The notes under the pieces: generated by a model
The model's database searches: none
Seen by the model: only the letters and a program-made list of their open reading frames with translations
Told to the model about the DNA's origin: nothing
Shown: positions 42,622 through 53,178 of the stretch, piece after piece
How positions within the stretch are numbered: position 1 is the stretch's first letter
Layout: every line of letters starts with the position of its first letter
Made by a program: the position numbers and the translations under genes
Assembly (NCBI GenBank): GCA_013201395.1
Contig: JABMJD010000006.1
Location: 44,323-108,322, forward strand
Direction of reading: 5' to 3'
Length of the DNA stretch: 64,000 bases
Source: Candidatus Syntrophopropionicum ammoniitolerans
GTDB lineage: Bacteria; Bacillota; Desulfotomaculia; Desulfotomaculales; Pelotomaculaceae

Positions 42622-44718
42622 GTGGTTACAAATAGTTTTTCAGCGCCAAAATCCCTGGCTGTGATTGGGGCCTCCCAGACCCCGGGGAAAATTGGCTATG
42701 TCCTGGTAAACAACTTGATCAAAAGCGGCTATGAGGGAAAAATCTACCCTGTGCACCCTAAAGCAAAGGAGATACTGGGAATTGCCTGCTACCCGGCTAT
42801 GGGGAAAATCCCCGGTGAGGTGGAAACAGCCGTATTTGCCGTACCTGCTGCTAAGGTCCTGGATATAGCTGAGGAATGCGGCCGCAAGGGTGTAAAAAAC
42901 CTGGTTGTGCTGACGGCGGGTTTTAAGGAAACCGGCCGAGAGGGAGCCGAGTTGGAAAAAAGCTTTTTGGCCCTTTGCCGCCGGTATGACATGCGGGTAC
43001 TGGGTCCCAACTGTGTTGGTTTCGTTGATACCCATACCCCAATCAATGCCACTTTTCTCAAGGGATTTCCTGCTAAGGGGGGCATCGCTTTTGTTTCTCA
43101 AAGTGGAGCCATGCTGGCAGCAGTACTGGATTGGAGCATGGCAGCCGGTATCGGCTATAGTAAAATATATAGCCTGGGAAACAAGGCTGATATAAATGAA
43201 GTGGATTGTATTGTAGAGGCGGCGGCGGATCCCAATACAAAGGTGATCATTTGTTACCTGGAAGACGTGGCTTGCGGCTCAGAATTTTTAAAGGTTTTGG
43301 CAGAAGTGACATGCAAAAAGCCGGTAATCGTATTGAAATCCGGTACCAGCCAGGCCGGTGCTCAGGCTGCTTCCTCTCATACCGGGGCCCTGGCCGGCAG
43401 CGAGCTGGCCTATGATGTGGCTTTTAAAAGGTGTGGTGTGTTGCGGGCCAATAGTATGTCCGAACTCTTTGACCTGGCCTCCCTCTTTGTTAACCAACCC
43501 ATTCCCCGAGGCAAGAGGGTGGCAGTGATTACCAACGCTGGCGGACCGGGGATCATTGCTACTGATAAAATTGAGGAATCCAGCCTGTCGATGGCCCGTT
43601 TTACTAAGGAGACCATTGATGAACTGCGGTTAAACCTGCCCTCAGAAGCTGGTATCTACAACCCGGTAGATGTGTTAGGTGACGCCAAGGCGGACCGTTT
43701 TCAGTTTGCCCTGGAAAAGGTTCTCCAGGATGAAAATGTAGACAGTGTAGTAGTGTTATTATGTCCGGTGGCAGTTACCCAACCTGTGGAAACTGCCCGG
43801 GCGATGATTGAGTTAAATAGGGCTTACCCCGACAAACCCTTGATTGCTTCTTATATGGGGGGCCCATCTCTGGCGGAAGGGACAAAAATGCTCAGTGAAA
43901 GCGGTATCCCTACCTTTGCCATGCCAGAGCCGGCCATAGGTGCCCTGGCCGGGATGTCCACCTATGGGGAAGTCAGGGTCAGCAGCCTGGATAAAAAAGA
44001 CAATGGTTATCAGCCGGATCTAAAAACTGTCAAGGCAGTATTTTATGATGTAAAAAGGGACAACCGTCTTAGCCTGCTCGGTAGTGAGGCGGCAGAGGTT
44101 ATAGCTGCTTATGGCGTATCGGCTACCCCAACTAGATTATCCCAGAGCCCGGAAGAGGCGGCCGCAGTGGCCGATGAAATGGGCTACCCGGTGGTGCTGA
44201 AGGTGGCTTCACCAAAAATATTGCACAAAACCGATGTGGGTGGGGTGAAAATTGGCATAAAAACAGCCGACGAAGTAAAAGGTGCTTATGTAAATATCAT
44301 GGAAAGTGTGCACAAATACCTGCCTGCTGTGGTGCCCCATGGTATTGAGGTCCAAAAAATGGCACCAAAAGGTGTAGAGCTCATCGTTGGTATGACCAGG
44401 GATGTACAGTTTGGCCCCATGATTGCCTTTGGGCTGGGAGGCATTTATGTTAACCTGCTAAAGGACGTTTCCTTTAGATTGGCCCACGGGCTTACACTGG
44501 GTGAAATAAAAGAGATGATTGCTGAAACCAAGGCATATTCCCTCATGAAAGGCTTCCGTGGTGACAAACCTGTTGATATTGATGCCGTATGTGGAGTTAT
44601 CAGCCGTTTGGCCCAGCTGGTGACTGATTTTCCTGAGATTGTAGACGTGGACATCAATCCCATATTTGCTTATGAGCGCGGGGTATCTGCCCTAGACGTT
44701 AAAATTACACTATCCTGA
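42622..44718 (+). CDS. acd: ADP-forming acyl-/acetyl-CoA synthetase, fused alpha-beta
   Basis: The 698-aa protein has the fused layout. A CoA-binding domain (VIGASQTPGKIGY near 10) and a succinyl-CoA-ligase-like domain with the phospho-His (SSHTGALAGSE near 255) come first. An ATP-grasp domain at the C-terminus (GYPVVLKVASPKILHKTDVGG near 525) completes it. It converts acyl-CoA, ADP and phosphate to acid, CoA and ATP, so it is a substrate-level phosphorylation step that suits the end of a fermentation pathway. GTG start at 42622. A possible -10 box (TATAAT at 42562-42567) lies upstream. Confidence 0.93.
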   Translation: MVTNSFSAPKSLAVIGASQTPGKIGYVLVNNLIKSGYEGKIYPVHPKAKEILGIACYPAMGKIPGEVETAVFAVPAAKVLDIAEECGRKGVKNLVVLTAGFKETGREGAELEKSFLALCRRYDMRVLGPNCVGFVDTHTPINATFLKGFPAKGGIAFVSQSGAMLAAVLDWSMAAGIGYSKIYSLGNKADINEVDCIVEAAADPNTKVIICYLEDVACGSEFLKVLAEVTCKKPVIVLKSGTSQAGAQAASSHTGALAGSELAYDVAFKRCGVLRANSMSELFDLASLFVNQPIPRGKRVAVITNAGGPGIIATDKIEESSLSMARFTKETIDELRLNLPSEAGIYNPVDVLGDAKADRFQFALEKVLQDENVDSVVVLLCPVAVTQPVETARAMIELNRAYPDKPLIASYMGGPSLAEGTKMLSESGIPTFAMPEPAIGALAGMSTYGEVRVSSLDKKDNGYQPDLKTVKAVFYDVKRDNRLSLLGSEAAEVIAAYGVSATPTRLSQSPEEAAAVADEMGYPVVLKVASPKILHKTDVGGVKIGIKTADEVKGAYVNIMESVHKYLPAVVPHGIEVQKMAPKGVELIVGMTRDVQFGPMIAFGLGGIYVNLLKDVSFRLAHGLTLGEIKEMIAETKAYSLMKGFRGDKPVDIDAVCGVISRLAQLVTDFPEIVDVDINPIFAYERGVSALDVKITLS

Positions 44719-44727
44719 GGTGAAACA

Positions 44728-45786
44728 ATGAAGAGTCTATATATTACAGGTGTGGCCGGGAGTGGTAAGACGGCCATTGCAATGGGCATTGCCCTGAAGT
44801 TTAAGAAGGAAGGATACAACGTCAGCTACTTTAAACCGGTAGGGAACAGGTCAAAATTTGTTGGCGGGGAGGATAATGATGCCCTTTTGATGCGTGAACT
44901 TTTGGGCATGGACGTGGATATTAAAAAAATAGTGCCTTTTATTGCCGGCACTTCCTACCTATCAGGGTTGAAAAACCAGGGGTCCGCCATTAACAACATC
45001 CAGGAAGCTTTTCGTGCTGTATCCCTGGGGGCCGATCTGGTGATCATTGATGGTGCTGCCTTTTCCCATGTGGGGGCCGCTTACGGCCTGGATGTGATTA
45101 GCCTGGCCGGCCTCCTGGATGCCTCCGTTTTAAACATTATCAAGCTGGAAAACGACTTTAGCGTTGATCAAGCCATTTTTTTGAATAACTGTTTTGTGGC
45201 TAAAGGGCTGCACATGGTCGGACACATTTTCAACAATGTCCCCCGGCAGCTATTTTCCAAGACTGAAGGAATATTTGCCCCCTTGGTGGGTGAAATGGGC
45301 TGCGATAATTTGGGTATCATTCCCATTCGTTCGGAAATCGCTTCTCCCACCGTTTCTGAATATTATGAGGCCCTGGGTGGGGAACTGCTGACTGGTGAGG
45401 ACCGGTTGGGTCTATTGGTGGAAGAGGTGATCGTGGGGGCCATGACTACGGACAGCGCTATAAAGTACATGCGTCGTTCGGCTAACAAAGCTGTAGTGAT
45501 CGGTGGTGACCGGGCTGATATAGCTGTGGCGGCCCTGGAAACCAGCACCTCAGCGCTAATCCTCACTGGGGGGCTGTATCCCGATGTCAAGGTGGTAGCC
45601 AGTGCAGCAGAAAAAGGGGTACCGGTGATTTTGGTACACCGAGACACCTATTCTACTATTGAAAAGATGTCTGAGGTTTCCCGGCGCATCCGCCCGGGAG
45701 ATACCGAAGGAATTAATATAATGATCGAAAATATTGAACAGCACTGTGATTGGCAAAGGATTTTAAACCTGTTGGAGGATAGATAA
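44728..45786 (+). CDS. P-loop NTPase with DRTGG domain (phosphotransacetylase N-terminal-like)
   Basis: The 352-aa product has a BioD/Pta-N-like P-loop domain (GVAGSGKTAIAMG at 7-19 and KPVGNRSKF). A DRTGG-type domain follows at about 215-335 (VVIGGDRADIAVAALET, ALILTGGLYPD). Such proteins often accompany ADP-forming CoA ligases or phosphotransacetylases and may regulate them; the biochemical role is not established to my knowledge. ATG 44728 begins 9 bp after the synthetase stop, so they are co-translated. Confidence 0.85.
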   Translation: MKSLYITGVAGSGKTAIAMGIALKFKKEGYNVSYFKPVGNRSKFVGGEDNDALLMRELLGMDVDIKKIVPFIAGTSYLSGLKNQGSAINNIQEAFRAVSLGADLVIIDGAAFSHVGAAYGLDVISLAGLLDASVLNIIKLENDFSVDQAIFLNNCFVAKGLHMVGHIFNNVPRQLFSKTEGIFAPLVGEMGCDNLGIIPIRSEIASPTVSEYYEALGGELLTGEDRLGLLVEEVIVGAMTTDSAIKYMRRSANKAVVIGGDRADIAVAALETSTSALILTGGLYPDVKVVASAAEKGVPVILVHRDTYSTIEKMSEVSRRIRPGDTEGINIMIENIEQHCDWQRILNLLEDR

Positions 45787-46073
45787 ACCTTTACCACAGT
45801 ATAGCCAAGTACCCCCCGGGGGAGCCAATTGCCAGCTAGATGGAGTGCCCCCGGGGGCACCCGGCCGTAATCCCAAAATTGGCAGGATTACCGCCTGTTT
45901 AAAAATGTGAAATGACGTGTTGCACAACACCTAGGAATTGGACAGGTTCGTAGCTGCAATGAATGCGGTTATTATAAATAGAATTCACTTACCCAGGGGA
46001 TTTTACAGCAGTGGTAGTGGCTTTAGATGGATTTATAGATCAAAAATCAAAGATGTATGATGGAGGCAGTGAT

Positions 46074-47234
46074 GTGACTATTTATGGCTTTAAACGGCCT
46101 GACAATTCCATAGGCGTAAGAAATTACCTGGGAATTATATCTTGCTCCGTATGTGCCAATGAGCTGGCTACAAGGATAGCCGACAGTTTGAATGGAGCCG
46201 TAGCCTTTACCCATAATCAGGGTTGCTGTCAATTGAATGAAGACTTGAAAATTGTAGCCCGGACCTTGATATCATTGGCCTATAACCCCAATTTATACGG
46301 TGTGATTTTCGTTAGTTTGGGTTGTGAAAATATTGACGTGGATCATATTGTATACAGTGCCAAGCAATCGGGTAAGCCCGTGGGTCATATTAGTATTTGG
46401 GCTGAAGGGGGTCTGACCATCAGCAAGTCCCAGGGTGTATTTCTGGGGCAAAGAATGATTGGGGATGCCTCCCGGATTAGACGTGTAGAGGTGTCACCAT
46501 CCGATCTGAAGGTTGGCTTAAAATGCGGTGCCTCGGATTCTACTTCCGGTCTCATCACCAACCCTTCTATTGGTATCGTATCTGATAAAATCATTGATCA
46601 AGGTGGTATAACAGTATTCGGAGAAATATCAGAGTTCATCTATGCCAAGAATCTTATTTCCAAAAGAGGTGTAACCGATGCTGTTTGTGAACAGATAAGG
46701 GCACTAATAGTAAGTACAAAAGAAAGAATTAATCAGAATGATAGTAATTATAAAAATGAACAAAAGGCCTTGCTCAACCATGATATTGGTTTGACTACAA
46801 TTGAAGAAAGGGCCTTGGGCTTTATATCTAAATGCGGTACACAGAAAATAGAGAAGGTATACTGTTATGGGGAACGGGTCACGGGTAGGGGATTGAACCT
46901 GATAAATTTCCCAGGGAGGGAGCCTGAGGCTTTAACTGCACTGGCTGCTGCCGGTTGCCAGGTGGTCTTACTCACTACCGGTGTGGGGGATCCACATGGT
47001 TTTCCTTTTATGCCGATTATCAAGGTGACTTCTAATGAACAAACAGCGCACCGGCTGGCGGATTGTATTGACCTGGATATTTCATATGTAACAGAGGGTT
47101 TATTTGACCTGGAACAGGCCAGTAAATTGATTTATGAAGAAATGATAGAAGTCATAAATGGCAAAATGACCAAGTCAGAAATAAATCGCTACCATTCCTT
47201 TATGGGTATTTCAACTAGTGGTTTAATCGTCTAG
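46074..47234 (+). CDS. altronate/galactarate dehydratase-family large subunit, copy 2
   Basis: From GTG 46074, which follows GGAGG by 7 nt, the product has 386 aa. It aligns from its first residues (TIYGFKRPDNSIGVRNYLG) with copy 1 (YGYRRKNGTVGVRNYLA). It keeps THNQGCCQLNED, VSLGCENIDVD and KCGASDSTSGLITNP. No second small subunit is present, so the one at 31324 may serve both, or this copy works alone. The upstream spacer (45787-46073) has a CCCCCGGGGG palindrome and an inverted repeat GTGTTG-CA-CAACAC near 45914 that could be an operator. Confidence 0.85.
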   Translation: MTIYGFKRPDNSIGVRNYLGIISCSVCANELATRIADSLNGAVAFTHNQGCCQLNEDLKIVARTLISLAYNPNLYGVIFVSLGCENIDVDHIVYSAKQSGKPVGHISIWAEGGLTISKSQGVFLGQRMIGDASRIRRVEVSPSDLKVGLKCGASDSTSGLITNPSIGIVSDKIIDQGGITVFGEISEFIYAKNLISKRGVTDAVCEQIRALIVSTKERINQNDSNYKNEQKALLNHDIGLTTIEERALGFISKCGTQKIEKVYCYGERVTGRGLNLINFPGREPEALTALAAAGCQVVLLTTGVGDPHGFPFMPIIKVTSNEQTAHRLADCIDLDISYVTEGLFDLEQASKLIYEEMIEVINGKMTKSEINRYHSFMGISTSGLIV

Positions 47235-47463
47235 TTTTCCCCGAATATGTTCCAGCAAGGGCTGGCAATTCTACCAGCAGGGTTAATATACAAACACATA
47301 TTACCGCTACCTAACCTGCTTTGAAGGTGCTGAAATATTCATAGATATATTCTGCCAGGTATACAGTAGACTGCGGCATAAGTTGCTCTGTGACATATAA
47401 TGATAATAGGCTGTGAAAGGCATTATTGCCACCGGCTTATTATTTTTTCCCCCAAATATCAAT

Positions 47464-47496
47464 AAAAAGACAGAAGCACAAGGGCCCTGTCTTTTT
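47464..47496 (-). terminator. terminator of gdhA (perfect 10-bp stem)
   Basis: AAAAAGACAG (47464-47473) and CTGTCTTTTT (47487-47496) pair perfectly, with T-runs in both directions. It lies 21 bp past the stop of the minus-strand gdhA and could also serve the plus-strand gene ending at 47234. Confidence 0.8.
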
Positions 47497-47517
47497 AAGC
47501 CTAGTTGTGGTTGGTGT

Positions 47518-48927
<1,410 letters not shown>

Positions 48928-49104
48928 TCATAGTTATTCGAGATTATTCTTTTAATATCCTCCATTTTTTTGTTTAAAATACAACCTGGGGACATTCCTC
49001 AGCAGCAAAGCATCCCCAAACAGAGGTGTGTCCCTGTTCCCCCTGTTCTGGTTCCTCAGGTCTGATTCCGATCCGCAATGGTTCAAACAGTGGCCACATC
49101 ACCT

Positions 49105-49152
49105 TCCAACTATCCCACCTTCTACCTTCAACCTTCCAACCTTCCAACTAGC
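49105..49152. repeat. imperfect CT-rich short tandem repeat
   Basis: CCTTCCAAC-type units recur several times with small changes (CCTTCCAACTATCC, CCTTCAACC, CCTTCCAACCTTCCAACTAG). This is a low-complexity stretch outside any gene. Confidence 0.6.
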
Positions 49153-49261
49153 CCCAAGGAATACCCCAGAGACGGGCGTTATGTCGCTTGCTCTTGAATT
49201 AAACCATGTTGTCATTTGCTGGAATTCAAGTTCAAGAACCGTCCCCGGCATGAATTGTGCC

Positions 49262-49289
49262 AAAAAAGAAAAACCGCCAGGTGGCGGTT
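49262..49289 (-). terminator. terminator of the double P-loop ATPase gene
   Basis: On the minus strand AACCGCC, an ACCT loop and GGCGGTT (49289-49272) are followed by TTTCTTTTTTG. It lies 17 bp beyond the gene's stop codon. Confidence 0.85.
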
Positions 49290-49305
49290 GGATGGGGTAT
49301 GTGGT

Positions 49306-50421
49306 TTAGTGTTTCTCTTTCTCATCTGCCAGTGCTAAAATTTTGCTCAGCGTTTTTTCCCGGCGGGCGTTTATGGCTTCAAAGTCCATAAAGGGAACGT
49401 AATAGCCTTCCATTTCGTCGTGGACTCTTTTAGCTCTGCCGATGAAGGCGATGGCCTGCTCCATACACTGGCGGTACATGCCCCGTGCGGAGCCTTTTTC
49501 CGCCAGATAGGCTTCATTTATTACCGGGTCCACGCAGGTCATGGTGTCTACAACATGGTCGTCGACTCGGGGCCGGTAGACGTGTGGTTCAATACTGTTG
49601 ATCACAGCCAGGTCCAGGTCATGGATGATCAAGTGATCAATATGGTCCGGACTGAGGGCGCAGTGGAAGGCTGTGACCTGGTAGCCTCTGGCCATTGCGG
49701 CTTCCATCAGGCGGCTGATCAGTGTAGTTTTGCCTGTACCGTCGTCGCCTTCAATAATATAGCGTTTACTTAGACTGCTGATCACTGTGTCCAGGTGGCT
49801 GACGGAGCCATCTGGTGTAATAGCCGTAGCAAAAAGACGGCGGATTCGGGGGCAGCCGTTCGTCACCGGCTGTCCGGCAAAGATTTCATGGGTGAGATTG
49901 ATTACCAGCCTGTTGAAGGCTGACAGGTTAAATGCAGCGCTTTCACTATAATAGGACTCTACTTCGTCCAGAAAAAGCTTTGCCGCCCTTAAATAGGAAT
50001 AGGCTCGTTTAAAGAGCCGCCCCACCTCCTTGTTTAGGGCCAGTATTTCTTTTTTATGGCCCCGGATACCTTGCTCATTCCAGTGATCGCCCAGGTTAAT
50101 AATGGCGTCAAAAGCACCTGGGTTTTGCGGGTCTACTACATGGGGGGCCGTTCCATCGAGCATGGCCACGCCCAGGGCAGGTACGCAAATACCATCTAGT
50201 GAGCCGTTATCCGAGGAACAGCAATGGAACTCCAGATCATAGCCCCTTTCCAGCAGGGTTTCTGCGATTTTGCGCATAAATGTTGACTTGCCGACGCCGG
50301 GGCCGCCTTTTAAAATAAATAAGTGGGCTGCATCCTGGTCAATGATCTGGTTATAGAAAGAATGAAAGCCACGGGCGGTATTGCCGCCGGGAAATACCTT
50401 AATTGATTTTCCTCTGCTCAA
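49306..50421 (-). CDS. duplicated P-loop ATPase of unknown function (PRK06851-like)
   Basis: The product (371 aa from TTG 50421, GGGAGG 7 nt before) holds two P-loops: GGPGVGKST near residue 40 and EGDDGTGKTT near 227. It therefore looks like an internal duplication of an ATPase domain. No membrane helix or secretion signal is seen. Similar proteins occur in spore-forming Firmicutes and are annotated only as ATPases. It is monocistronic between gdhA and nfnA and ends at a clear terminator. Role unknown. Confidence 0.82.
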   Translation of the reverse strand: MSRGKSIKVFPGGNTARGFHSFYNQIIDQDAAHLFILKGGPGVGKSTFMRKIAETLLERGYDLEFHCCSSDNGSLDGICVPALGVAMLDGTAPHVVDPQNPGAFDAIINLGDHWNEQGIRGHKKEILALNKEVGRLFKRAYSYLRAAKLFLDEVESYYSESAAFNLSAFNRLVINLTHEIFAGQPVTNGCPRIRRLFATAITPDGSVSHLDTVISSLSKRYIIEGDDGTGKTTLISRLMEAAMARGYQVTAFHCALSPDHIDHLIIHDLDLAVINSIEPHVYRPRVDDHVVDTMTCVDPVINEAYLAEKGSARGMYRQCMEQAIAFIGRAKRVHDEMEGYYVPFMDFEAINARREKTLSKILALADEKEKH

Positions 50422-50720
50422 AACGTCGCCTCCCAATAATTACCTAAAAACATGAAGAGAGATTAATACAGCTACTGGGATTAGGTGTTCTTTGGTCAAC
50501 TGCTACACTATAAAATATATGTTGTAATTGTAGTAATATGTTCATCTGATTATTCTGCAAAATTATACCCCTTTTTAAAAAAGCATGCTAAAATAGATGT
50601 TATGATTGCTAAAGCACCTGCTAAACACTGTTTAAATATACGGATGCCGTAGGTGGGGCCCGGATTACCCATCATACAAATTGCCATGTACCTCAGTATA
50701 AATCGTTGTAGGGGAGTGTT

Positions 50721-51590
50721 ATGATTTTTATGTACAAGGTTTTAAAAAAAGAAATCCTGGCGCCGTCCATAAAACTTTTTCAGATTGGGGCGCCCCTTGT
50801 TGCCAGAAAGGCTATGGCCGGGCAGTTTATTATTCTGCGGGTCCATGCCCGGGGGGAGCGGATTCCTCTGACCATTGCTGATTTTGATCGGGAAAAGGGT
50901 CTGATCACCTGTGTTTTCCAGGAGGTGGGCAAGACTACTCGGGAGCTGGGGGCCCTGGATGAAGGAGATTGCGTCCAGGACTTTGTCGGACCCCTGGGGG
51001 TTCCTTCCCAGATTGATAATTATGGCCGGGTTGTCTGTGTGGGCGGTGGTGTTGGTGTGGCTCCTGTCTATCCTATTGCCCGGGCTCTGAGGGAAGCAGG
51101 GAACGAGGTTATTGGTGTGATGGGGGCGCGGACGGCTGATCTGGTTTTCTGGGAGGACAAGATGAAAGCCGCCTGTAGTGAACTGCAGGTAACCACTGAC
51201 GACGGGTCTTATGCCCGTAAAGGGTTTGTTACCGATGTGCTGCAGGAAGTGATCGAAAAGAAAGGTGACATTGCTCTGTGCATTGCCATTGGACCGCCGC
51301 CGATGATGCGGGCTGTAGCCAACCTGACCAGGAAATATAACCTGAAAACTATCGTCAGTTTAAATTCATTAATGGTGGATGGTACCGGTATGTGTGGCTG
51401 TTGCCGGGTTACTGTGGGTGGGGAAACCAAGTTTACCTGTGTGGATGGGCCGGAGTTTGACGGTCATTTGGTGGACTTTGATGAACTGGCCCGGCGGTCG
51501 GTAATCTATAAACCCCAGGAGCAGGCGGCTTTGAATCTGTATAATAAAAAAAGCAGCCAAAAATGTCATTGTTGTGGCGGGGGTGAATAG
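50721..51590 (+). CDS. nfnA: NADH-dependent ferredoxin:NADP+ oxidoreductase / sulfide dehydrogenase small subunit
   Basis: The 289-aa protein is a ferredoxin-NADP-reductase-like subunit. It has an N-terminal FAD barrel (RIPLTIADFD), an NAD-binding part (GGGVGVAPVYPIARAL near 114) and the C-terminal [2Fe-2S] ligands (MCGCCRVTVGG, then a fourth Cys in FTCVDGPEFDG). With the next gene it forms NfnAB, which in anaerobes couples NADH and reduced ferredoxin to NADP by flavin-based bifurcation; SudAB is a homologous name. The genes are 2 bp apart. ATG 50721 lies 4 nt after GGGGAG. Confidence 0.92.
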   Translation: MIFMYKVLKKEILAPSIKLFQIGAPLVARKAMAGQFIILRVHARGERIPLTIADFDREKGLITCVFQEVGKTTRELGALDEGDCVQDFVGPLGVPSQIDNYGRVVCVGGGVGVAPVYPIARALREAGNEVIGVMGARTADLVFWEDKMKAACSELQVTTDDGSYARKGFVTDVLQEVIEKKGDIALCIAIGPPPMMRAVANLTRKYNLKTIVSLNSLMVDGTGMCGCCRVTVGGETKFTCVDGPEFDGHLVDFDELARRSVIYKPQEQAALNLYNKKSSQKCHCCGGGE

Positions 51591-51592
51591 AA

Positions 51593-52996
51593 ATGACGGA
51601 AAAAAAGAGAATTATATCTACTAAAAATCCAATGCCCACCCAGGATCCTTTAGTAAGGGCGAGTAATTTCAATGAGGTGGCCCTGGGTTACAGTAAGGAG
51701 GCGGTAATGGCGGAGGCCAACCGTTGTCTGCACTGCAAAAATGAGCCTTGCCGGCAGGGTTGCCCGGTGGAAATTGATATCCCTGCTTTTATCAAGCTAG
51801 CCGCCCAGGGGGATTTTAAAGGGGCGATCGGGAAAATAAAAGAAAAAAACGCTTTGCCTGGTGTTTGCGGCCGGGTTTGTCCCCAGGAAAACCAGTGTGA
51901 AAAATATTGTACCCTGGGCAAAAAACATGAGCCTGTAGCCATTGGCCGCATTGAGCGCTACTGTGCCGACTGGGAACTGGCCCATGGGGCCCCGATCCCA
52001 GAAACCAGTACACCAAAAGGAAAAAAGGTGGCCATTGTCGGGTCCGGTCCCTCTGGTCTGACCTGTGCTGCTGACCTGGCCAAACGTGGTTATCAGGTGA
52101 CCATTTTTGAGGCCCTGCATGTAGCGGGGGGCGTGCTGATGTATGGTATTCCGGAATTCCGTTTGCCCAAAGCTGTAGTGCAGGCAGAGGTGCAAAACCT
52201 GAAAAAGCTGGGGGTAGACATCCAGGTAAATGCCGTGGTGGGCAAATTTGCTTCAGTTGATGAGTTACGGAAGGGGTTTGGTTTTGACGCTGTTTTTATC
52301 GGCACTGGAGCCGGTTTGCCATATTTCATGAACATACCGGGGGAAAATGCCTGCGGAGTATATTCAGCCAACGAGTTTTTGACCCGTACCAATTTAATGA
52401 AGGCCTACTTGTTTCCCGAGTATGATACACCCATCCGCATCGGCCGGAAAGTAGCCGTGCTGGGGGGTGGCAATGTGGCCATGGACTCGGCCCGCACGGC
52501 CCTGCGGTTGGGAGCGGAGGAGTCCTGGATTGTCTACCGGCGTTCCAGGGTGGAGCTGCCGGCCCGCCATGAGGAAGTAGAGCACGCAGCGGAAGAAGGG
52601 GTGCAGTTCAAGTTTCTCACCAGCCCTACCAGTATTTTGTATAATGATGATTATTGGGTTACCGGTATGGAGTGCCTGGAATATGAACTGGGGGAACCTG
52701 ACGAATCAGGGCGGCGGCGCCCGGTGCCGATAAAGGGCTCTGAGTTTGTCATTGATGTGGATACAGTGGTGGTGGCCATCGGACAGGGGCCCAATCCCCT
52801 GGTACCCCGGACTACTGAGGGACTGGCCTGTAACCGGCGGGGCAATATTATTGCCGATGGGAAAACCGGCGCCACTTCTTTGCCGAGCATATTTGCCGGC
52901 GGTGATGTGGTCACCGGTGCCGCTACGGTGATCCTGGCTATGGGAGCTGGAAAAACTGCAGCCCGGGCCATAGATGCCTACCTGGCTGATAAATAG
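51593..52996 (+). CDS. nfnB: NfnB / glutamate-synthase-small-chain-like subunit
   Basis: At 467 aa this has the GltD/NfnB layout. Two [4Fe-4S] clusters sit in the N-terminal domain (RCLHCKNEPCRQGCPVEI, GRVCPQENQCEKYC). Two dinucleotide sites follow (VAIVGSGPSGLTCAADLAK and VAVLGGGNVAMDSART), and the tail is IFAGGDVVTGAATVILAMG. As the large subunit of NfnAB it carries the bifurcating FAD and the NADPH site. The homologous GltA of glutamate synthase needs a large GltB partner, which is absent, favouring Nfn or Sud activity. Confidence 0.92.
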   Translation: MTEKKRIISTKNPMPTQDPLVRASNFNEVALGYSKEAVMAEANRCLHCKNEPCRQGCPVEIDIPAFIKLAAQGDFKGAIGKIKEKNALPGVCGRVCPQENQCEKYCTLGKKHEPVAIGRIERYCADWELAHGAPIPETSTPKGKKVAIVGSGPSGLTCAADLAKRGYQVTIFEALHVAGGVLMYGIPEFRLPKAVVQAEVQNLKKLGVDIQVNAVVGKFASVDELRKGFGFDAVFIGTGAGLPYFMNIPGENACGVYSANEFLTRTNLMKAYLFPEYDTPIRIGRKVAVLGGGNVAMDSARTALRLGAEESWIVYRRSRVELPARHEEVEHAAEEGVQFKFLTSPTSILYNDDYWVTGMECLEYELGEPDESGRRRPVPIKGSEFVIDVDTVVVAIGQGPNPLVPRTTEGLACNRRGNIIADGKTGATSLPSIFAGGDVVTGAATVILAMGAGKTAARAIDAYLADK

Positions 52997-53108
52997 CAGC
53001 CCGGGCCAGGTTAAAGGCATATTTCATTTATTTATTTCTATGGTATACTGGTGCTATATTTAAAAACAATGAAGGACATGGTGCAGTATCGCCGAAAAAA
53101 GGAGCAAT

Positions 53109-53155
53109 GGGGCCGGATGGACAGGTTTTACGCCTGTGTGTGAGGCCCCTTTTTT
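53109..53155 (+). promoter_or_regulatory. terminator-like leader hairpin (attenuator) upstream of glnA
   Basis: GGGGCC (53109-53114) pairs with GGCCCC (53144-53149) and is followed by T6. Inside is a second hairpin ACAGG (53121-53125)/CCTGT (53133-53137). The T-run ends 24 nt before the glnA start, so it can stop transcription unless relieved. TATACT at 53043-53048 is a possible -10 box. Confidence 0.7.
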
Positions 53156-53178
53156 AAACAATGAGGGGTGTGATAGGT

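Noticed and set aside
49105..49152. CRISPR array
   Set aside because: The repeats are about 9-nt low-complexity units without spacers of constant length, and no cas gene is near.
51593..52996. glutamate synthase small chain (gltD)
   Set aside because: No large chain is present and the upstream gene is an NfnA-type FNR subunit, so NfnB is the better call.
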